From an uncultured Alistipes sp. (lineage in GTDB: Bacteria; Bacteroidota; Bacteroidia; Bacteroidales; Rikenellaceae): DNA of 54,899 nt. Position numbers and translations under genes: made by a program. A model generated the notes under the pieces. That model was not told the DNA's origin. It made no database searches and was given only the letters and a program-made list of their open reading frames with translations. This document shows, in pieces, positions 12,342 to 20,803 of this stretch (positions within the stretch are counted from its first letter, which is position 1; each line of letters begins with the position of its first letter). The stretch lies in contig CASDSD010000035.1 of the NCBI GenBank assembly GCA_949283205.1, positions 1 to 54,899 on the forward strand. Reading direction: 5' to 3'.

Positions 12342-12923
12342 ATGACAGGTGTCGAGACATGGGCTTTGGCCGTAGGACTGGCGATGGATTGTCTGGCCGT
12401 GGCCATAGCGAGCGGTGTGATCATGGAACGCGTGCGGTGGCGTCCCATGCTGACGATGGCCATCGCCTTCGGGGTGTTCCAGGCATTGAATCCCCTGATC
12501 GGCTGGCTCGGCACGAACTATTTCCGCCATCTGATCGAGAGCGTCGACCACTGGATCGCGTTCGGCATATTGCTCTTCCTGGGCGGACGCATGGTGATCG
12601 AATCCTTCGGCAGGGAGGAGAACAAGCACTTCGACCCGCTTGACACGAAGGTTATCCTTACGATGGCGCTGGCCACGAGCATCGACGCGCTGGCCGTGGG
12701 CATCTCGTTCGTATGCATGGGCATGAACGAGGTGTCGGATCTCGTATACCCGCTGGTTGTCATCGGGTTCGTGTCGTTTGCCGTGACGATGGCCGGGTTG
12801 TTCTTCGGCATCAAGTGCGGCGGCCGCTATGCGCGGCGCATCCGTGCCGACCTGTGGGGCGGCATAATCCTCATAGCCATAGGCGTGCGGGTGCTTGTCG
12901 AACATCTGGGCGGCGGGGCATGA
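12342..12923 (+). CDS. mntP: Putative manganese efflux pump MntP
   Basis: MntP exports excess Mn2+. The 193-residue protein has six hydrophobic segments arranged as an inverted repeat, with the family's acidic motifs GLAMDCLAVAIASG near residue 15 and ATSIDALAVGISF near residue 110, plus NPLIGWLG and a C-terminal GGIILIAIGVRVLVEH. Length is close to the usual 185-190. The frame is open to 12060, but that would cross the promoter; the ATG at 12342 after an A-rich stretch is the sensible start. It is convergent with the TonB receptor gene and separated from it by a GC-rich hairpin. Confidence 0.93.
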   Translation: MTGVETWALAVGLAMDCLAVAIASGVIMERVRWRPMLTMAIAFGVFQALNPLIGWLGTNYFRHLIESVDHWIAFGILLFLGGRMVIESFGREENKHFDPLDTKVILTMALATSIDALAVGISFVCMGMNEVSDLVYPLVVIGFVSFAVTMAGLFFGIKCGGRYARRIRADLWGGIILIAIGVRVLVEHLGGGA

Positions 12924-12938
12924 CATCCCGGTGCGGAA

Positions 12939-12978
12939 AACGGCGGCGGCGACCCTCTCCCGGAGGGCCGCCGCCGTT
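12939..12978. terminator. GC-rich hairpin between mntP and the TonB receptor gene
   Basis: AACGGCGGCGGC pairs with GCCGCCGCCGTT over a 16-base loop. On the minus strand the stem ends in TTTT, so it best terminates the TonB receptor transcript; it may also stop mntP transcripts. Confidence 0.7.
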
Positions 12979-12988
12979 GCGGGAGGCG

Positions 12989-15352
12989 TCAGAGCGTGAA
13001 CTTCAACCCCACGAAGAAGGTGCGGGGCTGCGTGGGCCCGTAGATGTAGACCGAATCCTTGGCAGGGCCGTAGTCGAGGTCATCCTGGAAGGCGTCGAAG
13101 AGGTTCTTTACGCCGGCGCTGAGCTCCATGCCTATGAAGTCGGTGAGGCGGAATCCGTACGCCATGCGCAGGCCCATGTCCCAGAACGACGGGGTGAGAC
13201 GTTCGGTGTCCTGGGCGATGTATCCGGCGTTGTGCTGTACGAGCATCGGGCCCGTATAGTTGCCGAAGAGGGATGCGGTGAGGCTGTGCGTGATGTCGAA
13301 GTTTGCGGTGAGGTATCCGTAGCTGTCGGGTGAGCGGAACATGCGGCGCTGCGGCTCCACGTTGTCCGACCACCGTTCGGGCTCGTCGTAGCGGCTGCGC
13401 TGGAGGGTGTAGCCCGCCTGCACCTCGAAGATGCCGGCCATGCCGATCTTGAATTCGGCCGTGACGCCCTTGACTGTGGCGCCCGAGGCGTTGTGGCGCA
13501 GCTTTATGATGTTGCCGGCCTCGTCCTCGCCGATCTTCGAGAGGGCGAACACATCGGTCAGGTGGGTGTAGAATCCCTCGACGAGCAGGTTTGTCTCCAC
13601 GCGGCCGAAACTGTGGTAGAGGTCGGCCGAGGCGCTCACGCTGTGCGAATGCTCGGGTTTGAGCTCCGGGTCTATGCGTATGATTGCGGCCTGGCGGTTC
13701 AGCACGTCGATGTGCAGGTCCTCGTTGTATGCCTGCGGGGCGCGGTAGCCGCTCGAGTAGCTGAGGCGCAGCCCCACGTTGCGGTGGGGTGAGTAGCGCA
13801 CGTTGGCCCGGGGCGAGAAGATGGGCTTGTCGACCATGTTGTGGGCGTCGAGGCGTCCGCCGATGATGATGTTGAGTTTCTCGCTCTGCCACTCGTTCTG
13901 GAGGTATGCGCCTCCCGACTGTACGGTCTGCGACATGTGGCGGCCTATGGCGGGGAAGTTGTCCGCAAGGTCGTTGTAGGTGTATTCACCGCCTGCGGTG
14001 AGCTGTGCCGGCATGAAGAGGCAGCGCTCGAACGAGTAGGAGTACTGGGCCGAGGCCACGATCGTGAGGTCATTGGTATGTCCGTATGTATCGGGGTTCT
14101 TGTCCGTGCCGTAGTAGCTGTCGCGCGTGATGCCCTGTGCCGACAGGCCGATGCCGTAGCGGTGGCGCGAGTCGGCCGAGAAACCGTCGAACCGCAGGCT
14201 GCCGCCGTCGATGCGGTGGTCGAGCTGCTCGGCGATTTGTGTCATGTGTGGCGCCAGGTCGATCGAGTCGCCGCCGCGGCGGAACTCGTGTATGTGGTGG
14301 TATTCGGCCGTGATCTTGGTGTATGCCGAGGTCTTGTAGTAGCCGCGGAAGCCTGCCGTCTCGGACCTCAGGCGAGGGATGTCGGTGAAGCCGTCCTCGT
14401 TCCGGTCGTATGCGTCGCGGTCCTTTATCATGCCGAAGAGGTATATGCCGGCGCGGCGGTCGTCCGAGACGAACGACCCGTTGAGGGAGGTGTTGTATTC
14501 GGCCCCGCCGCCCTTCATGATGTCGGTGACGTTCGAGATGGCGAGCGAGTTGCGCAGCGGTTCCTTGGTGATGATGTTGACCACGCCGCCTATGGCGTTC
14601 GACCCGAAGAGGGCCGACCCGCCGCCGCGGATCACCTCCACGCGCTCGATCATGGCCACGGGGAGCTGCTCGAGCCCGTAGACCGAGGCCAGCGAACTGA
14701 AGATGGGGTTCGAGTCGAGCAGTATCTGCGAGTACTGACCCTCGAGGCCGTTTATGCGCAGCTGCGTGGTGCCGCAGTTGCCGCAGTTGTTCTCTATGCG
14801 CAGTCCCGACTGGAACTTCATCGTCTCCGCGAGGTCGGTCGAGGCCGTGTGGTCGAAGAGCTTGGCGGAGGCGACGTTGACGATCACCGCCGAACTCTTC
14901 TTGTTGGTCTCGTTGCGCGTGGCCGAGACCACAACCTCGTCCATCGAGAGCGTCTGCTCCTGTAGCACGAAGTTCACCTCTATGGTCTTGTTGCGTTGTA
15001 CGGTCACCTTCTGCTCGGCCGTGCGGTAGCCGATCGACTCGGCGACGACGACGCACTCGCCCTCGGGCAGGTTCTTCAGATAGTAGTGTCCCGTGGCGTC
15101 GGCCGTGGTGCCTATGGTCGTACCCTTGACCGATATGGTCACGTAGGGGATGTGTTCCTGCTTGTCGAGCGATATGATGTGTCCGTATATGTTGGCGTCG
15201 GTGGCCTTGGGGCGGCCGCCGTCGGGGGTCGTGGCGTCCGCTGTGACGCCCGTGGCGGGCGGGGTGTCGGTATTGCTGCCGGGAAGGGCATGGAGTGCGG
15301 CATGCGGCGCAAGGAGCAGCAGCATGGCGGCACAAATATCTTTTGTTCTCAT
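12989..15352 (-). CDS. TonB-dependent outer-membrane receptor
   Basis: The 787-residue protein has a signal peptide. A carboxypeptidase-regulatory-like beta-sandwich follows (about 55-135: IYGHIISLDKQEHIPYVTISVKG through ATGHYYLKNLP), then a TonB-box-like DEVVVSATR, a plug with RVEVIRGGGSALFGSNAIGGVVNIITK, and a 22-strand-type barrel ending in a C-terminal aromatic (FVGLKFTL). It is a CirA/BtuB-sized siderophore, cofactor or metal receptor, not a SusC. Each motif above is quoted in segments. The upstream partner (15457-15816) is a small His-rich membrane protein, and mntP is convergent, so a transition metal is a plausible substrate, but that is inference. The gene is likely co-transcribed with that partner (104-base gap). 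Confidence 0.93.
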   Translation of the reverse strand: MRTKDICAAMLLLLAPHAALHALPGSNTDTPPATGVTADATTPDGGRPKATDANIYGHIISLDKQEHIPYVTISVKGTTIGTTADATGHYYLKNLPEGECVVVAESIGYRTAEQKVTVQRNKTIEVNFVLQEQTLSMDEVVVSATRNETNKKSSAVIVNVASAKLFDHTASTDLAETMKFQSGLRIENNCGNCGTTQLRINGLEGQYSQILLDSNPIFSSLASVYGLEQLPVAMIERVEVIRGGGSALFGSNAIGGVVNIITKEPLRNSLAISNVTDIMKGGGAEYNTSLNGSFVSDDRRAGIYLFGMIKDRDAYDRNEDGFTDIPRLRSETAGFRGYYKTSAYTKITAEYHHIHEFRRGGDSIDLAPHMTQIAEQLDHRIDGGSLRFDGFSADSRHRYGIGLSAQGITRDSYYGTDKNPDTYGHTNDLTIVASAQYSYSFERCLFMPAQLTAGGEYTYNDLADNFPAIGRHMSQTVQSGGAYLQNEWQSEKLNIIIGGRLDAHNMVDKPIFSPRANVRYSPHRNVGLRLSYSSGYRAPQAYNEDLHIDVLNRQAAIIRIDPELKPEHSHSVSASADLYHSFGRVETNLLVEGFYTHLTDVFALSKIGEDEAGNIIKLRHNASGATVKGVTAEFKIGMAGIFEVQAGYTLQRSRYDEPERWSDNVEPQRRMFRSPDSYGYLTANFDITHSLTASLFGNYTGPMLVQHNAGYIAQDTERLTPSFWDMGLRMAYGFRLTDFIGMELSAGVKNLFDAFQDDLDYGPAKDSVYIYGPTQPRTFFVGLKFTL

Positions 15353-15456
15353 TGTGTCGAAATGTTAAGTATGGGTATATAATGGATCTGACACCTCGGC
15401 CGCAGGCGGAGGTGCGGGGCGGAGGTTGCTGCCGCCGCCGAATGGGTGTGTAGGGA

Positions 15457-15816
15457 TCAGATTGCGGCGGGAGGCGCCCGCAGGCCGTAGTGCATGGCCG
15501 TGGCGCGGCGTACCGATGCCGCACGGCGCACAGCCATGACGCAGACGGCGGCAGCTATTGCGAGCAACGGATGAAATATGCCCGCAGCCAGCGCCGTGAA
15601 TGACGACAGCAGGCTTATGGCCTTGCACTGTTGTGCCGAGTGCGAGTGGTTGGGATTGTCGGCCGAGCCGGAATAGGGGTGTGAGTGTACGATCAGCTGC
15701 CCGTCGATACGGTGGCTGTGCATGAAGAGCGACGTGCTGCCCAGATATTCCGTGAACAGCAGCAACAGCAGCAGGGCCCCGAGGTTGCGGGCGTATTTGA
15801 ATCGTGACAACGCCAT
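15457..15816 (-). CDS. Small His-rich membrane protein upstream of TonB receptor
   Basis: The 119-residue protein has two hydrophobic segments (about 11-30 and 75-97). Between them is an exported-looking loop with three HSH triplets (33-35, 44-46, 57-59) and a Cys at 64, a layout suited to binding Zn, Cu or a similar metal. I do not recognise a named family, but short His-rich membrane proteins of this kind are common just upstream of TonB receptors in Bacteroidetes. A -7 box (15823-15830) stands only seven bases before the ATG, so the mRNA would be almost leaderless or translation may start elsewhere. Much longer open frames in this stretch overlap efp and are not credible. Confidence 0.7.
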   Translation of the reverse strand: MALSRFKYARNLGALLLLLLFTEYLGSTSLFMHSHRIDGQLIVHSHPYSGSADNPNHSHSAQQCKAISLLSSFTALAAGIFHPLLAIAAAVCVMAVRRAASVRRATAMHYGLRAPPAAI

Positions 15817-15822
15817 CGCGGG

Positions 15823-15830
15823 CAAAGGTA
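15823..15830 (-). promoter_or_regulatory. Probable -7 box for the His-rich protein / TonB receptor operon
   Basis: TACCTTTG on the minus strand fits TAnnTTTG. It is only seven bases from the chosen ATG, implying a leaderless transcript. No good -33 element is seen, as might occur at an activator-dependent or repressed promoter. Confidence 0.5.
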
Positions 15831-15872
15831 ATCCAAATTTTTTAAGGACAGGGCCGGAGCGGGATATTTTTT

Positions 15873-15890
15873 GCCGGAATATTTTCCGGC
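15873..15890. repeat. Perfect palindrome upstream of the TonB receptor operon
   Basis: GCCGGAA, four bases (tatt), TTCCGGC. It lies about 45 bases upstream of the -7 box of the His-rich protein/TonB receptor operon. The hairpin is flanked by A residues, not T, on the transcribed strand, so an operator is more likely than a terminator. Confidence 0.5.
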
Positions 15891-15940
15891 GGCGCATTTT
15901 CCCCGATGACGCGAGTGCGTCAGCGGCCGTCAGAAACAGA

Positions 15941-15970
15941 ACACCCGGCAGACTCTCGCCTGTCGGGTGT
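15941..15970 (-). terminator. Probable terminator of efp
   Basis: ACACCCGGCAG pairs with CTGTCGGGTGT (one G-T) over eight bases, 53 bases after the efp stop. The U-run on the minus strand is weak (gttctgttt). Confidence 0.6.
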
Positions 15971-16022
15971 ATGTTCGGGGCTGCCGTACTGGCCGCGTGT
16001 GCGGCCGGACGATCGCCTCCGC

Positions 16023-16595
16023 CTAACGTATGCGCTCGTAGTACTCGCGCGTACGGGTATCGACACGGATCTTGTCGCCCGTGTTGATGAAGAGGGGAAC
16101 CTTGATCGTAGCGCCCGTGTTTACCACGGCGGGCTTGAGCGAATTGGTAGAGGCGGTGTCGCCCTTGATGCCCGGCTCGGTGTAGGTTACCTCCATGTCG
16201 ACGATCGGCGGCAGCTCGGCCGAGAGAACGATCTCCTTGTCGGTGTGGAACATCACCTCGACGATCTGGCCGTCGGCCATAAGGTCGTAGTTGTTGATGA
16301 GGTTCTTGTCGATGTTGATCTCCTCGAAGGTCTCCGTGTGCATGAAGTGTGCGCCCAGATCGTCCTCGTAGGTGAACTGGTAGGGACGGCGCTCGACGCG
16401 TACCTGCTCGATCTTCTGGCTTACCGACGAGAAGGTGTTCTCGATGACGCGGCCGTTCTCGAGGTTCTTGAGCTTCGAACGGACGAATGCGGGGCCCTTG
16501 CCCGGCTTGCAGTGCTGGAAATCGACTACGAGGTAGGTCTTGCCGTCCATTTCGATGCACATGCCGATCTTGATGTCTGCTGCTGTGATGGTCAT
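16023..16595 (-). CDS. efp: Translation elongation factor P
   Basis: EF-P relieves ribosome stalling at proline runs. The 190-residue protein has the three OB/KOW-like domains and the loop PGKGPAF at about 32-38, which carries the Lys usually modified. Other landmarks are the start DIKIGMCIEMDGKTYLVVDFQH, given here only as DIKIGMCIEMDG, and the end segment GDKIRVDTRTREYYER. Length is normal (about 188). It has its own -7 box upstream and a hairpin downstream, so is probably monocistronic; ubiX on the same strand ends... upstream of it but belongs to a separate unit. Confidence 0.97.
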   Translation of the reverse strand: MTITAADIKIGMCIEMDGKTYLVVDFQHCKPGKGPAFVRSKLKNLENGRVIENTFSSVSQKIEQVRVERRPYQFTYEDDLGAHFMHTETFEEINIDKNLINNYDLMADGQIVEVMFHTDKEIVLSAELPPIVDMEVTYTEPGIKGDTASTNSLKPAVVNTGATIKVPLFINTGDKIRVDTRTREYYERIR

Positions 16596-16634
16596 AAATC
16601 TATATTTTTATACGTTTTGAAATTCCAAGCGGCG

Positions 16635-16642
16635 CAAAGGTA
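16635..16642 (-). promoter_or_regulatory. Probable -7 box of efp
   Basis: TACCTTTG on the minus strand fits TAnnTTTG, 39 bases upstream of the efp ATG. A TTG at the expected -33 distance is not evident. Confidence 0.6.
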
Positions 16643-16681
16643 CTAAAAAAATCCGAGAAAACATAGGTCCTGCGGGGCATT

Positions 16682-17233
16682 TTATTTACCCTCAAACTCA
16701 TAATGGGGCAGGTCGATACCTGCCATGGCGAGGGCGCGCTCCGTGACCGTCGCCGCGAGCTCCTCGATGGTGGCGGGGTGCGAGTAGAACGACGGCGAGG
16801 CGGGGACGATGACGGCGCCGGCGTCGGTCAGCGCGGCCATGTTGCGCAGGTGCAGCGACGAGTAGGGGGCCTCGCGCACCACGAGGACGAGCCTGCGCCG
16901 CTCCTTGAGCATGACGTCCGCGGCGCGCTCGATGAGCGAGAGCGACACGCCGGCAGCGATGCGGCCGACGGTTCCCATCGATGCGGGGGCTATTATCATC
17001 GCCCCATATCGGGCCGAGCCGCTGGCAACGGGGCAGAACATGTCGTCGTTCGGATATTCGACGATCCTCTCCGATGCGGGCAGCCGTTCGCCCTCGTACT
17101 CCATGACGCGGCGTCCGTTGTCGCTCACGATGAGGGCCGTCTGCTCCACCTGCGGCGCAAGGAGCAGCCGCTCGGCGCACTGCCGGGCGTAGATGGCGCC
17201 GCTGGCGCCCGTGACTGCCAGAATTACCTTCAT
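16682..17233 (-). CDS. ubiX: Flavin prenyltransferase UbiX
   Basis: UbiX joins a dimethylallyl group to FMN to make prenylated FMN, the cofactor of UbiD-type decarboxylases. The 183-residue protein starts with the Rossmann motif VILAVTGASGAIYA and contains CPVASGSARYGAMIIAPASMG and the APYSSLHLRNM segment, all typical. It starts one base after the stop of the polysaccharide deacetylase gene, so the two are co-transcribed. No ubiD is visible in the window. Bacteroidetes use this pathway for menaquinone or aromatic acid decarboxylation, but the target here is not shown by the sequence. Confidence 0.94.
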   Translation of the reverse strand: MKVILAVTGASGAIYARQCAERLLLAPQVEQTALIVSDNGRRVMEYEGERLPASERIVEYPNDDMFCPVASGSARYGAMIIAPASMGTVGRIAAGVSLSLIERAADVMLKERRRLVLVVREAPYSSLHLRNMAALTDAGAVIVPASPSFYSHPATIEELAATVTERALAMAGIDLPHYEFEGK

Positions 17234-17234
17234 G

Positions 17235-17843
17235 CTACAATTCGATTATCTTGCATTTGAGCCCCATCTCCTTGATGCGCTCCAGCACGCGCGGCAGGGC
17301 ATAGCTCATGTTGCGGAACGACTTCTCGCTGTCGTGGAAGGCTATGATGCACCCCGGCTGTATATACTTCACCACGCCGCGGCAGCACTCCGAAGGCGAT
17401 ATGGCCGAGGTGTAGTCGCGCGAGAGGATGTTCCACATGATGATCTTGTATCGCTGTCCCACGGCGCGCATCTGCGAGGGCGTGACACGCGCGTAGGGCG
17501 GGCGGAAGAGGTCGCTGTGGAGGATGTCGTCTGCGAAGTCCACATCCTCGATGTACTTCTCGAGAGGCATGCCCCAGCCCTTCTGGTGTGAATAGGTATG
17601 GTTGCCGATCTTGTGTCCCTCGTCGCGTATGCGCTGGTAGAGGTCGGGGTAGAGCTCGGCGTTCTTGCCCAGCACGAAGAATGTCGCCTTGGCATCGTAT
17701 CGCCGCAGCGTGGCGAGGATCCACTCGGTTATGCCCGGCGTGGGGCCGTCGTCGAAGGTGAGGAAAACGCCGTTGCGGTCATCTATCTCCCATATCATGT
17801 CGGGGAAAAGCCGTTTGATGAATTTGGGCGGATTTATCTTCAT
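17235..17843 (-). CDS. Polysaccharide deacetylase family protein (NodB domain)
   Basis: The enzyme would remove N- or O-acetyl groups from a glycan such as peptidoglycan or chitin-like oligomers. In 202 residues it holds the NodB motifs: TFDDGP (29-34) with the metal-binding Asp, GNHTYSH with His82 and His86, RPPYARV, and IAFHDS near the C-terminus. There is no clear signal peptide, so it may act in the cytoplasm or at the membrane face. It is first gene of a two-gene unit with ubiX (one-base gap) and is divergent from the DUF4837 gene. Confidence 0.92.
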   Translation of the reverse strand: MKINPPKFIKRLFPDMIWEIDDRNGVFLTFDDGPTPGITEWILATLRRYDAKATFFVLGKNAELYPDLYQRIRDEGHKIGNHTYSHQKGWGMPLEKYIEDVDFADDILHSDLFRPPYARVTPSQMRAVGQRYKIIMWNILSRDYTSAISPSECCRGVVKYIQPGCIIAFHDSEKSFRNMSYALPRVLERIKEMGLKCKIIEL

Positions 17844-17909
17844 GCTCGGTATTTTTTACGGTTGGGGCGTGCCTCCGTCATGCTCCCGGACGCACATATG
17901 CACGCATGG

Positions 17910-17917
17910 CAAAAGTA
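17910..17917 (-). promoter_or_regulatory. Probable -7 box of the deacetylase-ubiX unit
   Basis: TACTTTTG on the minus strand fits TAnnTTTG and lies 66 bases upstream of the deacetylase ATG. It is divergent from, and about 30 bases away from, the DUF4837 promoter. Confidence 0.55.
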
Positions 17918-17946
17918 GTGCTTTTTTGTGTAAAACGGGGTATGTA

Positions 17947-17978
17947 TTTTGCGGAAATTGTTTTTTGGGTTATATTTG
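17947..17978 (+). promoter_or_regulatory. Promoter of the DUF4837 lipoprotein gene
   Basis: TTTTG (17947-17951), a 19-base spacer and TATATTTG (17971-17978) match the Bacteroidetes consensus exactly. The leader to the ATG at 18034 would be about 50 bases. Confidence 0.88.
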
Positions 17979-18033
17979 TGAATGGTTTGAACCCGCCACG
18001 CAGGCGGCTGCAAACGGGAAAAAATTGCTGTTT

Positions 18034-19104
18034 ATGAAACGTATACTGAAGAATATCATTGCCGTGATCGCACTGTGTGTCGCGGCCGTGGGGTGCGATG
18101 CCCTGCACAAGGTGTCGAACGAGAGCTCCACTACGGGCAACCCCTACGAGGTGGTTGTCGTCTGTGCCCAGCCCGACTGGCAGAGCGAACTGGGCGATAC
18201 GCTGCAGGCGGTGCTCAAGCAGCCGGTGTCGGAACTCACCACGTATGAACCCGTATATGACGTGCTGCGCATCCTGCCCAACAATTTCGGCAGCCTTGTT
18301 GAGCGTCACCGCAATATCGTCACCGTACAGGTCGACCCCTCGATTGCCGAGCCGTCGATCACGGTGCGCTATGACGTGCCGGCCAAGCCGCAGGTCTTCA
18401 TCTCGATAAAGGGCCCCGATGACAAGACCGTGGCGGAGTATGTGGCCGCGAACGGCGACAATATAGTCCGTGTCATAGAGAAGGCCGAGCGTGACCGGTC
18501 GGTGGATTACGGCAAGCGTTACTACTCGAAACAGACCGAGGCGCTGTTGCGGGAGAAGTTCGGCGTTCAGATGTACGTGCCCGACAACTTCAGCGTCCGT
18601 ACGCAGAGCGACGACATGGTGTGGATCTCGCAGGAGTTCCCCGCCGCGAGCCAGGGCTTCTTTATCTACAAGTATCCCTACGGGGGCAAGGGTTCGCTCT
18701 CGGTGGAGTCTCTCATCGCCGCGCGCGACAGGTTCGCCGCGAACATTCCCGGGCCGGCCGACGGATCTTACATGTCGACCGTAAAGCAGATTGCCGACGC
18801 CACGGGTGAGGAGTATATCGACTTCGAGCCGCAGATGCGCATGCTCGACATCGACGGCCGTACGTGGATCGAGATGGCAGGGCTGTGGGATGTGGAGAAC
18901 TACGTCATGGGAGGGCCGTTCGTGAGCTATACGACGGTGAACCAGGCCACGAACGAGGTCGTGACGATAGACTGCTATGTCTATGCCCCGAAGGGTGAGA
19001 AACGCAACATGCTGCGCGAGCTGCAGCACTTCGTATATCTGATCGACTTCCCCGCGACATCTGCCGACATGTCGGCGGAGACTGCCGGTGGTGGGGCGAA
19101 GTGA
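18034..19104 (+). CDS. DUF4837 family lipoprotein
   Basis: The 356-residue protein begins with a lipoprotein signal peptide (lipobox AAVGC) and then matches DUF4837, a Bacteroidetes-restricted family of unknown function. Recognisable parts are the early YEVVVVCAQPDWQ and TYEPVYDVLRI, and the later YIDFEPQMRMLDIDGRTW. The frame is open from 17665, but everything before 18034 crosses both divergent promoters, so the ATG at 18034 (MKRILKNIIA) is the start. The lipid anchor places it in the periplasm or outer membrane. It is transcribed alone ahead of greA, which has its own promoter. Confidence 0.85.
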   Translation: MKRILKNIIAVIALCVAAVGCDALHKVSNESSTTGNPYEVVVVCAQPDWQSELGDTLQAVLKQPVSELTTYEPVYDVLRILPNNFGSLVERHRNIVTVQVDPSIAEPSITVRYDVPAKPQVFISIKGPDDKTVAEYVAANGDNIVRVIEKAERDRSVDYGKRYYSKQTEALLREKFGVQMYVPDNFSVRTQSDDMVWISQEFPAASQGFFIYKYPYGGKGSLSVESLIAARDRFAANIPGPADGSYMSTVKQIADATGEEYIDFEPQMRMLDIDGRTWIEMAGLWDVENYVMGGPFVSYTTVNQATNEVVTIDCYVYAPKGEKRNMLRELQHFVYLIDFPATSADMSAETAGGGAK

Positions 19105-19240
19105 CGATGGCGGATAGCAGGAGGCGGGGGCTCCGTACCGGCGGTACGGGGCCCTCGCCGTCATTGTGCCGCATGGGGTGCCTTTTGCCGCCGTGCTTTG
19201 CCGCGGCCGCGAGCGGCACCAGCTTTTACCCCGAAAAAAG

Positions 19241-19271
19241 TTGGAAAATCGAATTATTCTGTTTATCTTTG
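19241..19271 (+). promoter_or_regulatory. Promoter of greA
   Basis: TTGG (19241-19244), a 19-base spacer and TATCTTTG (19264-19271) match the Bacteroidetes consensus, giving a leader near 85 bases. Confidence 0.85.
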
Positions 19272-19362
19272 TTTCACTGATTAAAAATAGATCGTCAATT
19301 CGGAATTCTGATCTCTCGGCAGGTTCGGCAGGTTGGAATTCTGGTTTTTTACTGTTATGGTT

Positions 19363-19839
19363 ATGGCAAAAGAGATCATTTATCTAACGGCTGAAGGATT
19401 ACAGAAGCTCAAGGACGAGCTCAATCATATGCGTTCGGTGGAGCGCCCTGCCATCTCGGCGGCTATTGCCGAGGCACGCGACAAGGGCGATCTGTCGGAG
19501 AATGCGGAGTATGACGCCGCGCGCGAGGCGCAGGGACTGCTGGAGATGCGCATCGCCAAGCTGGAGCAGACGCTCACCAACGCCCGCGTTATCGACGAGT
19601 CGAAAATCGACAAGAGCAAGGTGCAGATATTGAGCAAGGTAACGCTTTTGAACCACAATAACAACCGGCAGGTGGTCTATACGATCGTCTCGGAGAACGA
19701 GGCGAACCTGCGCGAGGGCAAGCTCGCCATCGGCACACCCATAGCGAAGGCGCTGCTGGGCAAGAAGAAGGGCGATATCGTAGAGGTGACGGTGCCGGCC
19801 GGGGTTATCAAGTTCGAGATTCTCGACATCAACATCTGA
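19363..19839 (+). CDS. greA: Transcription elongation factor GreA
   Basis: GreA inserts into the RNA polymerase secondary channel and stimulates cleavage of backtracked RNA. The 158-residue protein has the N-terminal coiled coil with the acidic tip GDLSENAEYDAAR (about 41-53) and the C-terminal FKBP-like domain ending in KFEILDIN, with GTPIAKALLGKKKGD before it. The start at 19363 gives MAKEIIYLTAEG, the length expected; an ATG six bases earlier (19357) would add only Met-Val and cannot be excluded. It has its own promoter and a long hairpin downstream. Confidence 0.96.
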   Translation: MAKEIIYLTAEGLQKLKDELNHMRSVERPAISAAIAEARDKGDLSENAEYDAAREAQGLLEMRIAKLEQTLTNARVIDESKIDKSKVQILSKVTLLNHNNNRQVVYTIVSENEANLREGKLAIGTPIAKALLGKKKGDIVEVTVPAGVIKFEILDINI

Positions 19840-19943
19840 TGCCGACGTCGGCAGGGGCCGTATGCGATATGTCGGGCCGAAGCGGCGGATACGCGGCGTG
19901 CGGAGGGGACATCGGAGGTACGGGTTCCGACGAATCAGGGTAA

Positions 19944-19987
19944 ACATAATGCGGAGAGAACCATACATGGTTCTCTCCGCATTATGT
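19944..19987. terminator. Long hairpin between greA and sodB
   Basis: A perfect 20-bp inverted repeat (starting ACATAATGCGGAG) surrounds a 4-base loop, 104 bases after the greA stop and 152 bases after the sodB stop on the opposite strand. Neither side has a good T-run, so termination is inferred from position between convergent genes. Confidence 0.6.
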
Positions 19988-20139
19988 GTGTACCGGAGTT
20001 GCGGGGTTTAGCCGCGGCTCTGCCCGGCTGTTTCTTTTGCTGCAGCCGGCCTTCTTTTGCCGCACCCTGCCGCCGTTGTTCCGCCATATGACATGCCCGG
20101 GCATGGCCGGCGTTGCGGCGGCGAACCGGATCCCGGGTT

Positions 20140-20754
20140 TTATTTCCGTTTCAGGGCGTCGTAACGGCTTACGGCTGTCCGCCAGTCGATAACTTGCCAG
20201 AGGGCCTTTACGCCATCGGCACGGGCATTGCGGTAGTCGATGTAGTAGGCGTGTTCCCATACGTCTATGGCCAGCAGCGGATGCAGACCGTCGGTCAGGG
20301 GATTTCCGGCGTTGGGCTTGCTCACGATGGATAGCGCGCCGCGGTCATCGGCCGCGAGCCATACCCAGCCCGATCCGAAGAGTGCGACGGCGGCCTGTGT
20401 CATCTGCTGTCGCAGCGAGTCGGTATCGCCGAAGGCGGCGTTTACGGCCTCGAGGAGCGGTCCCGACGGCATGCGCTGCGGCGCGGGCGAGAGCGATGCG
20501 AAATAGAAGTCGTGGTTCCATGCCTGAGCGGCATTGTTGAAGATGGGACCCTCCGCCTGGCGGATGATATCTTCGAGGGCCATGCCTTCGTAGAGCGTCG
20601 AGCCTATGAGCTCGTTGAGTTTGGCGACATACGCCGCCGTGTGCTTGTCGTGGTGGTAGAGGAGCGTCTCCTCCGAGACATAGGGCTCGAGCGCCTTCAT
20701 GTCATAGGGCAGAGGCGCGAGCGAGAACATTTTTGAGGATGCCGTGACGGTCAT
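20140..20754 (-). CDS. sodB: Superoxide dismutase, Fe type
   Basis: The enzyme converts superoxide to oxygen and hydrogen peroxide. In 204 residues the metal ligands can be read as His34 (LYHHDKH), His81 (WNHDFYF), Asp164 and His168 (DVWEHAYYIDY). Gln77 in NNAAQAWNH and the Gly-Asn-Pro at 150-152 favour the Fe-type active-site arrangement, although Bacteroidetes enzymes are often cambialistic. The first eight residues (MTVTASSK) are longer than in many family members; the next Met (9) is an alternative start. A strong promoter lies upstream and the gene stands alone. Confidence 0.96.
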   Translation of the reverse strand: MTVTASSKMFSLAPLPYDMKALEPYVSEETLLYHHDKHTAAYVAKLNELIGSTLYEGMALEDIIRQAEGPIFNNAAQAWNHDFYFASLSPAPQRMPSGPLLEAVNAAFGDTDSLRQQMTQAAVALFGSGWVWLAADDRGALSIVSKPNAGNPLTDGLHPLLAIDVWEHAYYIDYRNARADGVKALWQVIDWRTAVSRYDALKRK

Positions 20755-20803
20755 ATCGGTAAAATTAAAGTGAAAGGATGTAAATCAATCGCACGTACGA
20801 TAA

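Noticed and set aside
15457-16560. Long open frame covering the His-rich protein and efp
   Set aside because: Its first two thirds overlap efp in another frame and contain no credible protein; the real gene starts at 15816.
19133-19149. Hairpin CCGTACC-N3-GGTACGG after the DUF4837 gene as a terminator
   Set aside because: Short stem with no T-run on either side; may help termination but not enough to annotate.
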